Shown here in pieces: positions 1 to 7,787 of a stretch of 64,000 nt of DNA. A program made the translations under genes and the position numbers. The stretch comes from Betaproteobacteria bacterium. GTDB lineage: Bacteria > Pseudomonadota > Gammaproteobacteria > Burkholderiales > Casimicrobiaceae. Below the pieces are notes generated by a model, which saw nothing but the letters and a program-made list of their open reading frames with translations, did no database searches and had not been told where the DNA came from. Position 1 is the first letter of the stretch; the number at the start of each line of letters is the position of its first letter. The stretch covers positions 109,890-173,889 of the forward strand of contig JADJWJ010000010.1 of the NCBI GenBank assembly GCA_016716425.1, in the 5' to 3' direction.

Positions 1-321
1 ATGATCGACTACGAGGACCTGCGCCTGCCCTGCGTGCTGTTCGGCGCCGTTCAACTGCTGCTTGCGCTGACGCTGCTCGCCAACCTGCGCTACGTCGCGC
101 GGCGGCCGGCGCTGCACGACGATGCGCTGACGCGCGAGGTCGTCGCGTCGATGCAACGCCGGCTGCTGGTGCTGGCGGCGGTTCCCGCCGTGTCGATGGC
201 GGTCGCGCTGGTCAACACGCGGGTCGCGCTCTACCTGTACGCGCTCGTAATCGTCGTGCAGTTCCTGCAGAAGCCGCTCGCCAGCGCGCTGCGCGGGCCG
301 GCCGGCGGCGAACCGCGTTGA
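1..321 (+). CDS. TMEM175/DUF1211-like membrane protein, C-terminal part
   Basis: The 106 visible residues hold three hydrophobic segments (about residues 12-30, 52-70 and 72-90) separated by a basic, charged loop. The closing pattern, a helix ending in VNTR followed by ALYLYALVIVVQFL, resembles the end of bacterial TMEM175 (DUF1211) potassium channels. The first codon is an ATG at the first base of the window, so the true start may lie further left and the protein is probably truncated here. The family assignment rests on the helix pattern only. The gene ends 76 bases before arnA and points the same way. Confidence 0.45.
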   Translation: MIDYEDLRLPCVLFGAVQLLLALTLLANLRYVARRPALHDDALTREVVASMQRRLLVLAAVPAVSMAVALVNTRVALYLYALVIVVQFLQKPLASALRGPAGGEPR

Positions 322-363
322 GCACGGCGGCGCCGGCACCCGGGCCACGCCGGGAGCGCACGG

Positions 364-369
364 TAGAAT
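364..369 (+). promoter_or_regulatory. -10-like hexamer before arnA
   Basis: TAGAAT lies 28 bases before the preferred arnA ATG. No convincing -35 hexamer is seen 16-18 bases upstream. If this is a promoter, the alternative arnA ATG at 368, which overlaps it, would not be used. Confidence 0.25.
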
Positions 370-397
370 GACGGGCACTCCCGCCGCAGGCCACCCC

Positions 398-1441
398 ATG
401 AAACGCGTCCTCATCCTCGGCGTCAACGGCTTCATCGGCCACCACCTGTCCCAGGCCATCGTCCGGTCGACCGATTGGGAGACCTACGGAATGGACATGC
501 AGGCGGACCGGATCGGCGACCTCATGTCCGAGCCCCGCTTTCACTTCTTCGAGGGCGACATCACGATCAACCGCGAGTGGATCGAGTACCACGTCAAGAA
601 GTGCGACGTCGTGCTGCCGCTCGTCGCCATCGCCACGCCGGCGACCTACGTGCGCGAGCCGCTGCGCGTGTTCGAGCTGGACTTCGAGGCCAACCTGCCG
701 ATCGTCCGCGCGTGCGTCCGCTACCGCAAGCGGATCGTGTTCCCGTCGACGTCCGAGGTCTACGGCATGTCGCGCGACGCCGAGTTCGACCCGGAGGCGT
801 CGGAACTCGTGCTCGGCCCGATCAACAAGCCGCGCTGGATCTACGCGTGCGCGAAGCAGCTGATGGACCGCGTGATTCACGCCTACGGCATGCAGGAGGG
901 GCTCGACTACACGCTGTTCCGCCCGTTCAACTGGATCGGCGCCGGGCTCGACTCCATCAACACGCCCAAGGAGGGCAGCTCCCGCGTCATCACCCAGTTC
1001 CTCGGGCACATCGTCCGCGGCGAGGCGATCAAGCTGGTCGACGGCGGCACGCAGAAGCGCGCATTCACGCACGTCGACGACGGCATCGCGGCGCTGCTGA
1101 AGATCATCGCGAACCGCGACGGAGTCGCCACCGGCAAGATCTACAACATCGGCAATCCGGACAACAACTGGTCGGTGCGCGAGCTGGCCGAGAGGATGCT
1201 GGCGCTGGCCGCGCGCTACCCCGAGTACGCGGCGAACGCCGCGAAGGTCAAGCTGGTGGAAACGACGGCGGACGCGTACTACGGCCGTGGCTACCAGGAC
1301 GTGCAGAACCGCGTGCCGAAGATCGCGAACACGTGCGCCGACCTCGACTGGAAGCCGGTCGTCGGCATGGACGAGGCGCTGGTGCGGATCTTCGACGCCT
1401 ACCGCGGGCAGGTGGCCGAGGCGCGGCGGCTGGTGGAATAG
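398..1441 (+). CDS. arnA: UDP-glucuronate decarboxylase (ArnA dehydrogenase-type)
   Basis: This 347-residue short-chain epimerase-fold protein matches the C-terminal dehydrogenase half of ArnA. That enzyme oxidatively decarboxylates UDP-glucuronate to the 4-keto-pentose precursor of aminoarabinose. The NAD-binding GxxGxxG is at residues 8-14 (GVNGFIG). The STSEVYG strand, a YxxxK pair (YACAK) and RPFNW follow in ArnA order. No formyltransferase domain is fused, so that activity should come from a separate gene outside the window. I chose the ATG at 398 rather than 368 because family members begin with MKRVLILG and the upstream ATG overlaps a -10-like box. arnD follows 99 bases downstream, which fits cationic modification of lipid A. 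Confidence 0.88.
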   Translation: MKRVLILGVNGFIGHHLSQAIVRSTDWETYGMDMQADRIGDLMSEPRFHFFEGDITINREWIEYHVKKCDVVLPLVAIATPATYVREPLRVFELDFEANLPIVRACVRYRKRIVFPSTSEVYGMSRDAEFDPEASELVLGPINKPRWIYACAKQLMDRVIHAYGMQEGLDYTLFRPFNWIGAGLDSINTPKEGSSRVITQFLGHIVRGEAIKLVDGGTQKRAFTHVDDGIAALLKIIANRDGVATGKIYNIGNPDNNWSVRELAERMLALAARYPEYAANAAKVKLVETTADAYYGRGYQDVQNRVPKIANTCADLDWKPVVGMDEALVRIFDAYRGQVAEARRLVE

Positions 1442-1456
1442 CGCAAAGCCGCTCTT

Positions 1457-1523
1457 ACAAAGAGACGCAGAGACGCATAGAGATTCAATGACAGCCTTCC
1501 TCGGCGTCTCTGCGTCTCTTTGT
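1457..1523. repeat. Dispersed inverted repeat, family 1 (copy 1)
   Basis: The arms 1457-1476 and 1504-1523 are perfect 20-base reverse complements built on AGAGACGCAGAGACGC, with a 27-base loop. The element fills the gap between arnA and arnD. A related copy lies at 20481-20555. It is AT-richer than its surroundings and looks like a small non-coding mobile or REP-like element. If transcribed, the hairpin would separate arnA from arnD. Confidence 0.8.
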
Positions 1524-1540
1524 GAAGTTCATCTTCCGTC

Positions 1541-2473
1541 ATGCGCCTCGCGCTGAAGATCGACGTCGACACGCTGCGCGGCACCCGCGAGGGGGTGCCG
1601 ACGCTCGTCGAGCTCCTGCGCAAGCACGGCGTGACCGCGACGTTTCTCTTCTCGCTCGGCCCCGATCACACCGGGCGCGCGATCAAGCGCGTGTTTCGTC
1701 CGGGCTTCCTCGGCAAGGTGCGCCGCACGTCGGTACTCCGCCACTACGGCGTGAAGACGCTGCTCTACGGAACCCTGCTCCCCGGACCCGACATCGGACG
1801 GCGCGCGGCCGACGTCATGCGCGGCGTCCGCGACGCCGGCCACGAAACCGGCGTCCATTGCTGGGACCACATCCGCTGGCAGGACGGCGTGGCCGGCGCC
1901 GACGAAGCCTGGACGTACGCCGAAATGCGCCGCGCGTGCGAGCGCTATGCGGAAATCTTCCGGGAGCCGCCGCGCACCCATGGCGCCGCCGGCTGGCAGA
2001 TGAACGTCCATGCGCTGCGGATGACGCAGCGACTCGGCTTCGACTATTGCTCGGACGGGCGCGGCACGCATCCGCACCTGCCCATCTGGAACGCGGAGCC
2101 GATCCGCTGCCCGCAATTCCCGACGACGCTGCCCACGCTCGACGAGCTCGTCGGGATCGATGGCGTCACCGAGGAAAACGTCGCCGCGCACCTGCTCGAA
2201 CGCACGCAGGAGCCCGTGCCCGCGGGGCACGTGTTCACGCTGCACGCCGAGCTCGAGGGCATGCGCCTCGTGCCGGCGTTCGAGCAGCTGCTCGTGGGCT
2301 GGAAGGCGCAGGGCTGGACGCTGTGCCCGGTGCGCGCGTTGTACGAAGCGGTCGAGCCGATGGCGCTGCCCCGCTGCGTCACCGGGCCGGGCACGGTGCC
2401 CGGCCGCACCGGCACGCTGCTCGTCCAGGGGCCGGAGTTCCTGGGCGAAGTCGACCTCGCCCGCGCGGCTTGA
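1541..2473 (+). CDS. arnD: 4-deoxy-4-formamido-L-arabinose-phosphoundecaprenol deformylase
   Basis: This 310-residue NodB-type polysaccharide deacetylase matches ArnD, which removes the formyl group from undecaprenyl-phosphate-linked formamido-arabinose before ArnT transfers the sugar to lipid A. Visible signatures are the N-terminal metal-binding strand KIDVDT, the stretch RHGVTATFLFSLGPDH-like segment, and HCWDHIRW near residue 107, typical of ArnD. Its length is close to that of E. coli ArnD (296 residues). The start is the ATG at 1541, with a weak ribosome site and a family-like N-terminus. It follows arnA across a repeat element. The other arn genes would lie to the left of the window. 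Confidence 0.88.
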   Translation: MRLALKIDVDTLRGTREGVPTLVELLRKHGVTATFLFSLGPDHTGRAIKRVFRPGFLGKVRRTSVLRHYGVKTLLYGTLLPGPDIGRRAADVMRGVRDAGHETGVHCWDHIRWQDGVAGADEAWTYAEMRRACERYAEIFREPPRTHGAAGWQMNVHALRMTQRLGFDYCSDGRGTHPHLPIWNAEPIRCPQFPTTLPTLDELVGIDGVTEENVAAHLLERTQEPVPAGHVFTLHAELEGMRLVPAFEQLLVGWKAQGWTLCPVRALYEAVEPMALPRCVTGPGTVPGRTGTLLVQGPEFLGEVDLARAA

Positions 2474-2541
2474 GTCGGGCATCCGGCGCGACTGCCGGAA
2501 GGCACGCAGGGACAGCGAGAGCACGGAGTGTCACCGCGGGG

Positions 2542-2578
2542 ACGGAGGCGGTCCGCCCGCCACCCGGCCCGCCTCCGT
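2542..2578. repeat. Inverted repeat after arnD
   Basis: ACGGAGGCGG at 2542-2551 is perfectly complementary to CCGCCTCCGT at 2569-2578, giving a 10-bp stem with a 17-base loop. It lies 69 bases after arnD and 59 before the peroxiredoxin start. There is no U-tract, so it is not a classical terminator. It may mark the end of the arn transcript. Confidence 0.4.
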
Positions 2579-2636
2579 GATCCCGGTGCACTGCGTGGTT
2601 CAGGAAGTTGACAACACCGACAACCGAGGAGGAGCC

Positions 2637-3089
2637 ATGCCCGGCAAGAAGGTCCCCGATTTCGCCGCCCCGTCCACCGGCGGGACGTTCCGGCTGTCCG
2701 ACCACAAGGGCGCGATCGTCGTCCTGTACTTCTACCCGAAGGACAACACGCCCGGCTGCACGACCGAGGGCGCGCAGTTCCGCGACGCGTGGAAGGCCTT
2801 TCGCAAGGCGGGCGCAGTCGTCGCCGGCGTCTCGCGCGACTCGGTGAAGTCGCACGAGAACTTCAAGGCAAAGATGGCGTTCCCGTTCGAGCTGGTCTCG
2901 GATGCCGACGAGAAGGTCTGCGACCTGTTCGGCGTGATCAGGATGAAGAACATGTACGGCCGGCAGGTCCGCGGGATCGAGCGCAGCACGTTCGTCATCG
3001 ACGGCGCCGGCAGGCTCGTGCGCGAGTGGCGCGGCGTCAAGGTTCCGGGTCACGTCGACGAGGTGCTCGCGTTCGTCGCGTCGCTGTAA
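2637..3089 (+). CDS. bcp: Thiol peroxidase, Bcp/PrxQ family
   Basis: This 150-residue thioredoxin-fold peroxidase reduces hydrogen peroxide and alkyl hydroperoxides in the cytoplasm using thioredoxin. The peroxidatic cysteine is C41 in YPKDNTPGCTTE. The resolving cysteine found five residues later in many PrxQ proteins is absent. C95 (EKVCDLFG) is the only other cysteine and sits where other Bcp proteins carry one, so it may act as an atypical resolving residue. A strong ribosome site (GAGGAGGAG) precedes the ATG at 2637. It appears to be a single-gene unit between arnD and the PhoH gene. Confidence 0.92.
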   Translation: MPGKKVPDFAAPSTGGTFRLSDHKGAIVVLYFYPKDNTPGCTTEGAQFRDAWKAFRKAGAVVAGVSRDSVKSHENFKAKMAFPFELVSDADEKVCDLFGVIRMKNMYGRQVRGIERSTFVIDGAGRLVREWRGVKVPGHVDEVLAFVASL

Positions 3090-3172
3090 GCCACAGCCAA
3101 GGTCGCGGGCACCCGGCTGTCCACTTTCCACCACAATACCTCCGGCCCGTTCGAGGTTCCGACCACAACCCC

Positions 3173-3200
3173 TTGTGCCTGCGGCGAAAAAGGGTACCAT
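3173..3200 (+). promoter_or_regulatory. Candidate promoter for the PhoH gene
   Basis: TTGTGC at 3173-3178 and TACCAT at 3195-3200 are separated by 16 bases. The pair lies 46 bases before the preferred ATG. It overlaps an alternative GTG start at 3175, which argues for the downstream start. Confidence 0.35.
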
Positions 3201-3246
3201 CGTTCCAAGGCCGCGACCGGCGGCCGCACTACCCGCCAGGAGGCCC

Positions 3247-4725
3247 ATGGTCGAACGCAAGCTGCGCCCCGCCCCATCCACGCTGCACCTCCTCCCCTCC
3301 CGCAAGCCGGCCAAGACCGGCTCGGCGTCCGCGACGAAGCTCTTCGTCCTCGACACCAACGTCCTGATGCACGACCCGACGAGCCTGTTCCGGTTCGAGG
3401 AGCACGACATCTACCTGCCGATCTTCACGCTGGAGGAACTGGACGGCCACAAGAAGGGCATGACGGAGGTGGCGCGCAACGCGCGGCAGGCGAGCCGGTT
3501 CTTAGACGACCTGGTGACGGCGCAGGGCGAAACGCACGAGGCGATCGCCAAGGGTATTCCGCTGGAGGTCAAGTCCAACGGCGCCGCCACGGGCCGGCTG
3601 TTCCTGCAGACCGAGAACATCGCGGCGACGCTGCCGCCGTCGCTCGCGGGCGGCAAGGCGGACAACCAGATCCTCGCCGTCGTCATGCACCTCGCGCAGC
3701 ACCACCCGAAGCGCAACGTGATCCTGGTGTCGAAGGACATCAACATGCGGATCAAGGCGCGCGCGCTGGGGATGGCCGCCGAGGACTACTTCAACGACAA
3801 GGTGCTCGAGGACACCGAGCTCCTGTTCTCGGGCACGCGCGAGCTGCCGGCGGACTTCTGGGACAAGCACGGCAAGGGCATGGAGTCGTGGCAGCAGGGT
3901 GGCCACACGTACTACCGGCTGACCGGCCCGGTGATCCCGTCGCTGCTGCAGAACGAGTTCGTGTTCCAGGAGAAGCAGGACGAGGCGCCGTTCCACGCGA
4001 TCGTCAAGGAGATCCACGGCAAGACGGCGCTGCTGTCGACGCTCAAGGACTACACGCACCAGAAGAACAACGTCTGGGGCATCACCGCGCGCAACCGCGA
4101 GCAGAACTTCGCGCTCAACCTGCTGATGAACCCGGAGATCGACTTCGTCACGCTGCTCGGGCAGGCGGGCACCGGCAAGACGCTGCTCACGCTTGCCGCC
4201 GGACTGATGCTGACGCTCGAGTTCAAGGTCTACACCGAAATCATCATGACGCGCGTGACCGTCCCGGTCGGCGAGGACATCGGCTTCCTGCCCGGCACCG
4301 AGGAGGAGAAGATGAACCCGTGGATGGGCGCGCTCGAGGACAACCTCGACGTGCTCAACAAGACCGACGACGAGGCCGGCGAGTGGGGCCGCGCGGCGAC
4401 GCGCGACCTCATCCGGTCGCGGATCAAGGTGAAGAGCCTGAACTTCATGCGCGGGCGCACGTTCATCAACAAGTTCCTGGTCATCGACGAGGCGCAGAAC
4501 CTGACGCCGAAACAGATGAAGACGCTGATCACCCGCGCCGGCCCGGGCACCAAGGTCGTGTGCCTCGGCAACATCGCGCAGATCGACACGCCCTACCTCA
4601 CCGAGGGCAGCTCCGGCCTCACGTATGTCGTCGACCGCTTCAAGGGCTGGTCGCATTCCGGGCATGTCACGCTGCAACGCGGTGAGCGCTCGCGGCTGGC
4701 CGACCACGCCGCCGAAGTACTGTAG
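3247..4725 (+). CDS. PIN-PhoH ATPase/ribonuclease (PhoH2-type)
   Basis: This 492-residue protein has an N-terminal PIN nuclease domain (about residues 30-170) fused to a PhoH/RecA-like ATPase domain (about 280-490). PIN acidic residues are visible at D36 (LDTNVLMHD), E63/E64, D139 (KADNQI) and D164 (SKDIN). Walker A is GQAGTGKT at 305-312 and Walker B is FLVIDEAQN around D414. Related PhoH2 proteins couple ATP hydrolysis to RNA unwinding and cleavage. I chose the ATG at 3247 because AGGAGG lies just before it and a candidate promoter overlaps the longer GTG start at 3175. No antitoxin-like partner is next to it. Confidence 0.9.
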   Translation: MVERKLRPAPSTLHLLPSRKPAKTGSASATKLFVLDTNVLMHDPTSLFRFEEHDIYLPIFTLEELDGHKKGMTEVARNARQASRFLDDLVTAQGETHEAIAKGIPLEVKSNGAATGRLFLQTENIAATLPPSLAGGKADNQILAVVMHLAQHHPKRNVILVSKDINMRIKARALGMAAEDYFNDKVLEDTELLFSGTRELPADFWDKHGKGMESWQQGGHTYYRLTGPVIPSLLQNEFVFQEKQDEAPFHAIVKEIHGKTALLSTLKDYTHQKNNVWGITARNREQNFALNLLMNPEIDFVTLLGQAGTGKTLLTLAAGLMLTLEFKVYTEIIMTRVTVPVGEDIGFLPGTEEEKMNPWMGALEDNLDVLNKTDDEAGEWGRAATRDLIRSRIKVKSLNFMRGRTFINKFLVIDEAQNLTPKQMKTLITRAGPGTKVVCLGNIAQIDTPYLTEGSSGLTYVVDRFKGWSHSGHVTLQRGERSRLADHAAEVL

Positions 4726-4765
4726 CGCAACCGGTCCGCGCGCGCCGCGGGCCTGCCGCCCGGTC

Positions 4766-4771
4766 TACAAT
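4766..4771 (+). promoter_or_regulatory. -10-like hexamer before the GGDEF gene
   Basis: TACAAT lies 64 bases before the ATG at 4836 and overlaps an in-frame ATG at 4770. No clear -35 element is visible. It favours the start at 4836. Confidence 0.3.
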
Positions 4772-4835
4772 GGCCGGATCGGAGCGCGGTCGCCGCCGGC
4801 CCGCCGCACCGCGACGCCGTCGGCCCCCCCAACGC

Positions 4836-6515
4836 ATGGACTCGCTGCAGGCTCTCGAGCACGCCGTCACCACGTCGGCCCAGCCGACGGCCCGCGTGCG
4901 TGCGCTCAATGCGCTGTCGACGGAGCTCGCGCGGACGGGCCAGGGGAAGCGCGCGTTCGCGCTGGCACGGGAGGCGCGCGAGATTGCGGCCAGGTCCGGC
5001 GACCGTCAGCTCGACGCGGAGGCGCGGCACGCGCTCGCGCGCTGCCATTTCTACCTCGCCGAGTTCATGCCGGCGCTCGAGTCGCTGCTCGAGGCGGCAC
5101 ACGCCTACCAGTCGTGCGGCGACCTGGCCGGCGCTGCCGCCGCGTTCGCCGGGATCGGACTGTGCCAGCACCGGCTGGGCGCGAACGACGACGCGGTCGC
5201 GTCGCTGCTGCGCGCGCTCGAGTCCGCGCGCGAGCAGAAGCTGACCACGCTCGAGATCAACATCTGCAACTCGCTCGGCGCCGCGCTGATCTTCGCGGAG
5301 CGGCTGGAGGAGGCGGCCCGCTACCTCGCGACCGGGATCGAGCTCGCGCAGACGACCGGCGACCGCAACCTGCTGACGAAGCTGCTGCTCAACCAGTCGC
5401 TGCTCGCCAAGCGACGCGGCGACGCCAGCGCGGACGAGGCCGCCGCGCAGGCCGAGTATGCGCATGGATTGGCGCGCGTGACGCGCGCGCTGGAGCTCGC
5501 GCGCGCGCTGGGCAATCGTTACGACGAGGCGCACTGCCTCGGCCAGACCGGCACGATCCTGCGGCTTCTGCACAGCCACGTCGACGCCGGCCGCGTCCTG
5601 CGCGAGACGCTGGAGCTGGGGCGGGCACTGGAAGAGCCGAACGTGCAGGCCGAAGCGCTGATGGAGCTCGGCGCGCTGCACGTGTCCGAAGGCCGCGTGA
5701 CCGACGCGCGGCAGTCGCTGACGGAGGCCATCGCGCTCGCCCGGCGCATTTCGGCGCGCGGCGTGCTCGCGGAGGCGTGCGAGACGCTGTCGCAGGTGCT
5801 GGAGAGGACGGGCGACTTCGCGGGCGCACTCGCCGCGTACAAGGAGTTCCACGCGGTCCGCGAGACGGAACTCGCCGGGTCGCGCAAGCACGCCGCCGCG
5901 GCCGCGCAACTGTGGCTCGACTTCCAGGACGCGAGCCGCCGCGCGTCGCAGTACCGGATGCGCGCGGAGACGCTCGCGGCCGACCACGAGGCGCTGGCCC
6001 GCAAGGCCCGGGCGGCCGCCGAGGCATCGGAGCAGGACCCGCTGACCGGCCTCCTCAACCGGCGCGGCCTCGACGCGCGCATCGGGGCGCTGATCGCCGC
6101 GAGCGAGGTCAACGCGTCGCCGCTGACCGTCGCGTTGATCGACGTCGACCTCTTCAAGCGGATCAACGACACGCACTCGCATGCCGTCGGCGACGCCGTG
6201 CTGCGGCGCGTGGCGGCGTTCATCCGCGCGCACTGCCGCCAGGACGACCTGCCGGTGCGCTACGGCGGCGACGAGTTCCTGCTCGTGCTGTCCGGCGCCG
6301 ACCTCCCGGCCGGCGTGCGCGCCCTGTACCGGCTGAAGCGCGCCAACGATGCGCATCCGTGGGCGTCGGAGGCGCCCGGGCTGGTGGTCACGCTGTCGAT
6401 CGGCATCGCGACGCGGGCGTCCGGGGCGACGATCGCGACGACGATCGCCGCAGCCGACGAGGCGCTCTACCTGGCCAAGAAGGCCGGACGCAACCGGATC
6501 GCGACAAAGCGATGA
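4836..6515 (+). CDS. TPR-repeat diguanylate cyclase
   Basis: This 559-residue protein has a long alpha-helical N-terminal part with several TPR-like repeats (about residues 10-370), a helical linker, and a C-terminal GGDEF domain. The active-site motif is intact as GGDEF at 477-481. An RxxD (RQDD) lies exactly five residues before it, the position of the allosteric I-site that binds c-di-GMP. It should therefore make c-di-GMP with product inhibition, in the cytoplasm, as no membrane segment or signal peptide is seen. TPRs suggest control by a protein partner. An in-frame ATG at 4770 would add 22 Arg/Pro-rich residues and is less likely. Confidence 0.9.
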   Translation: MDSLQALEHAVTTSAQPTARVRALNALSTELARTGQGKRAFALAREAREIAARSGDRQLDAEARHALARCHFYLAEFMPALESLLEAAHAYQSCGDLAGAAAAFAGIGLCQHRLGANDDAVASLLRALESAREQKLTTLEINICNSLGAALIFAERLEEAARYLATGIELAQTTGDRNLLTKLLLNQSLLAKRRGDASADEAAAQAEYAHGLARVTRALELARALGNRYDEAHCLGQTGTILRLLHSHVDAGRVLRETLELGRALEEPNVQAEALMELGALHVSEGRVTDARQSLTEAIALARRISARGVLAEACETLSQVLERTGDFAGALAAYKEFHAVRETELAGSRKHAAAAAQLWLDFQDASRRASQYRMRAETLAADHEALARKARAAAEASEQDPLTGLLNRRGLDARIGALIAASEVNASPLTVALIDVDLFKRINDTHSHAVGDAVLRRVAAFIRAHCRQDDLPVRYGGDEFLLVLSGADLPAGVRALYRLKRANDAHPWASEAPGLVVTLSIGIATRASGATIATTIAAADEALYLAKKAGRNRIATKR

Positions 6516-6519
6516 CGTC

Positions 6520-6568
6520 CGCAAGTCGCGCCTCGGGCTGCTGGCGCAGCCGCTCCCGCGACTTGCGG
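6520..6568. repeat. Hairpin after the GGDEF gene
   Basis: CCGCAAGTCGCG at 6520-6531 is perfectly complementary to CGCGACTTGCGG at 6557-6568 (12-bp stem, 25-base loop). It begins five bases after the stop codon and abuts the long inverted repeat at 6571. A related hairpin (CAAGTCGC, GCGACTTG) sits at 6869-6887 inside the end of the converging gene, so the pair may be the outer ends of one element. Confidence 0.5.
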
Positions 6569-6570
6569 CC

Positions 6571-6857
6571 GAAGCAGGTCAGCACGGAAAGCTTCGGGCG
6601 GCCGGGCGCTTTCCGTGCGGGAAAGGCAGGAAGCGCGCCGCTCGCAGGTCGCTGCGCTCCCCGCTCGGTAGCGCGCGCATGCGGACTGACTGCCTTCGAT
6701 GAGCGTCGTGCCGGGCGCCGGGCACCGGCCTGCGACCGGGGCTGTCAGCGCGCATACGCGCGCCACTGAAGAGCCGCGAAGCGGCATCTGATCGGCGCGC
6801 TTCGTGCCGTTTCTACACAAGAGGCGCCCGGCCGCCCGAAGCCACTTGTGCTGACTT
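6571..6857. repeat. Long imperfect inverted repeat, MITE-like
   Basis: Two arms of about 120 bases (6571-6692 and 6741-6857) are imperfect reverse complements around a core of about 48 bases. The best-preserved part is the outer 35 bases: GCTTCGGGCGGCCGGGCGC at 6591-6609 against its complement around 6824-6842, with GTCAGCAC matched near both ends. No open frame in it looks like a real protein. It fills the gap between two converging genes. It looks like a non-autonomous palindromic element or a degenerate inverted duplication. Confidence 0.7.
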
Positions 6858-6866
6858 CCTCCGGAA

Positions 6867-7787
6867 TCAAGTCGCGTAGCGACTTGACTCCGCCTCCCGA
6901 AGCATGTCGGCCAGCGTCGTGGCAAGCGGGATCGGCAGCAGTTCGCCGATGGCGCCGACGAGCCGTGCCGGCGACCCGACGATCCGGCGCGCCTCGCCCG
7001 GCCGCACGAACTGCGGATTCACGCGAATCGCCATCCGGTGGCCGGTCACGGCTTCGAGCGTGCCGACGATCTCGCGGATCGCGATGCCGCGTCCCGAGCA
7101 GACGTTGAACGTCTGTCCGGGAGCCGCGGGCGCAGCGAGCAGCCGCGCATACGCGTCCACCACGGTCCGCACGTCGAGAAAGTCGCGCACGACGTCGACG
7201 TTGCCGAGCTCGATCGCGTCGGCGCGCTGCGCGAAGTGACGGACGATCTTGGGGACCAGGTAGGGCTCGCGCTGGCCGGGACCCGTGTAGTTGAACGGCC
7301 GCACGACCACGATCGGCAGCACCCCGGCGAACAGCCGCGCCATCTGCTCCAGTGCGAGCTTGCTGACGGCATAGTGCGACGCCGGCGCGAGCGCCGCCTC
7401 CTCGGCAAGCGTGTCGGCCCCCGTGCCCGCGTAGACGGTGCCGGTGCTCGGCAGCAGCACGCCGCGGCGCCCGTGCCCTTCGCGCGCGAGCGCCTCGAGC
7501 AGCGTCAGCGTCCCGATCACGTTGACGCGGTAGACGGCCGCGGCGTCGCGATGGCCGGGGAACGCGATCGCGGCGAGGTGCACGACGTGGTCCGGCGCCG
7601 CGGCGCGCACGGCCGCGGCCATCCCTTCCGCGTCGAGGAGGTCGACCGCCGTCGCCGCTGGAGCATCCACGCCGCGCTCCGTCAGCCCGCACACCTGGTA
7701 GCCCTGCGCACGCAGGTGCGCGCACAGGTGACGGCCGGTGAAACCACCGGCGCCGGTGACGAGGACGCGCTCAGTACGAGACGCCAC
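6867..7787 (-). CDS. rmd: GDP-4-keto-6-deoxy-D-mannose reductase (Rmd-like)
   Basis: This 306-residue extended SDR/epimerase-fold protein should act after GDP-mannose dehydratase, reducing GDP-4-keto-6-deoxymannose to a GDP-6-deoxyhexose (GDP-D-rhamnose if Rmd-like). GAGGFTGRH near the N-terminus binds NADP. PSTGTVY, the YxxxK pair (YAVSK) and RPFNYTGPGQ are the SDR landmarks, and VVRDFLDV resembles Rmd. The start is a GTG at 7787, overlapping the end of the dehydratase gene by 17 bases, so the two are translationally linked. A GDP-fucose synthase role is less likely from these motifs. Its last codons form the hairpin at 6869-6887. Confidence 0.78.
   Translation of the reverse strand: MASRTERVLVTGAGGFTGRHLCAHLRAQGYQVCGLTERGVDAPAATAVDLLDAEGMAAAVRAAAPDHVVHLAAIAFPGHRDAAAVYRVNVIGTLTLLEALAREGHGRRGVLLPSTGTVYAGTGADTLAEEAALAPASHYAVSKLALEQMARLFAGVLPIVVVRPFNYTGPGQREPYLVPKIVRHFAQRADAIELGNVDVVRDFLDVRTVVDAYARLLAAPAAPGQTFNVCSGRGIAIREIVGTLEAVTGHRMAIRVNPQFVRPGEARRIVGSPARLVGAIGELLPIPLATTLADMLREAESSRYAT

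Noticed and set aside
2160..3089. An extended N-terminus for the peroxiredoxin
   Set aside because: The strong ribosome site and the family N-terminus place the start at 2637. The upstream part overlaps arnD in another frame.
3247..4725. PIN-PhoH gene as part of a toxin-antitoxin pair
   Set aside because: No small antitoxin-like gene overlaps or precedes it. The upstream gene is a peroxiredoxin.
6745..7725. A 326-codon frame over the rmd gene and the inverted repeat
   Set aside because: It is an out-of-frame Arg-rich shadow of rmd on the same strand.
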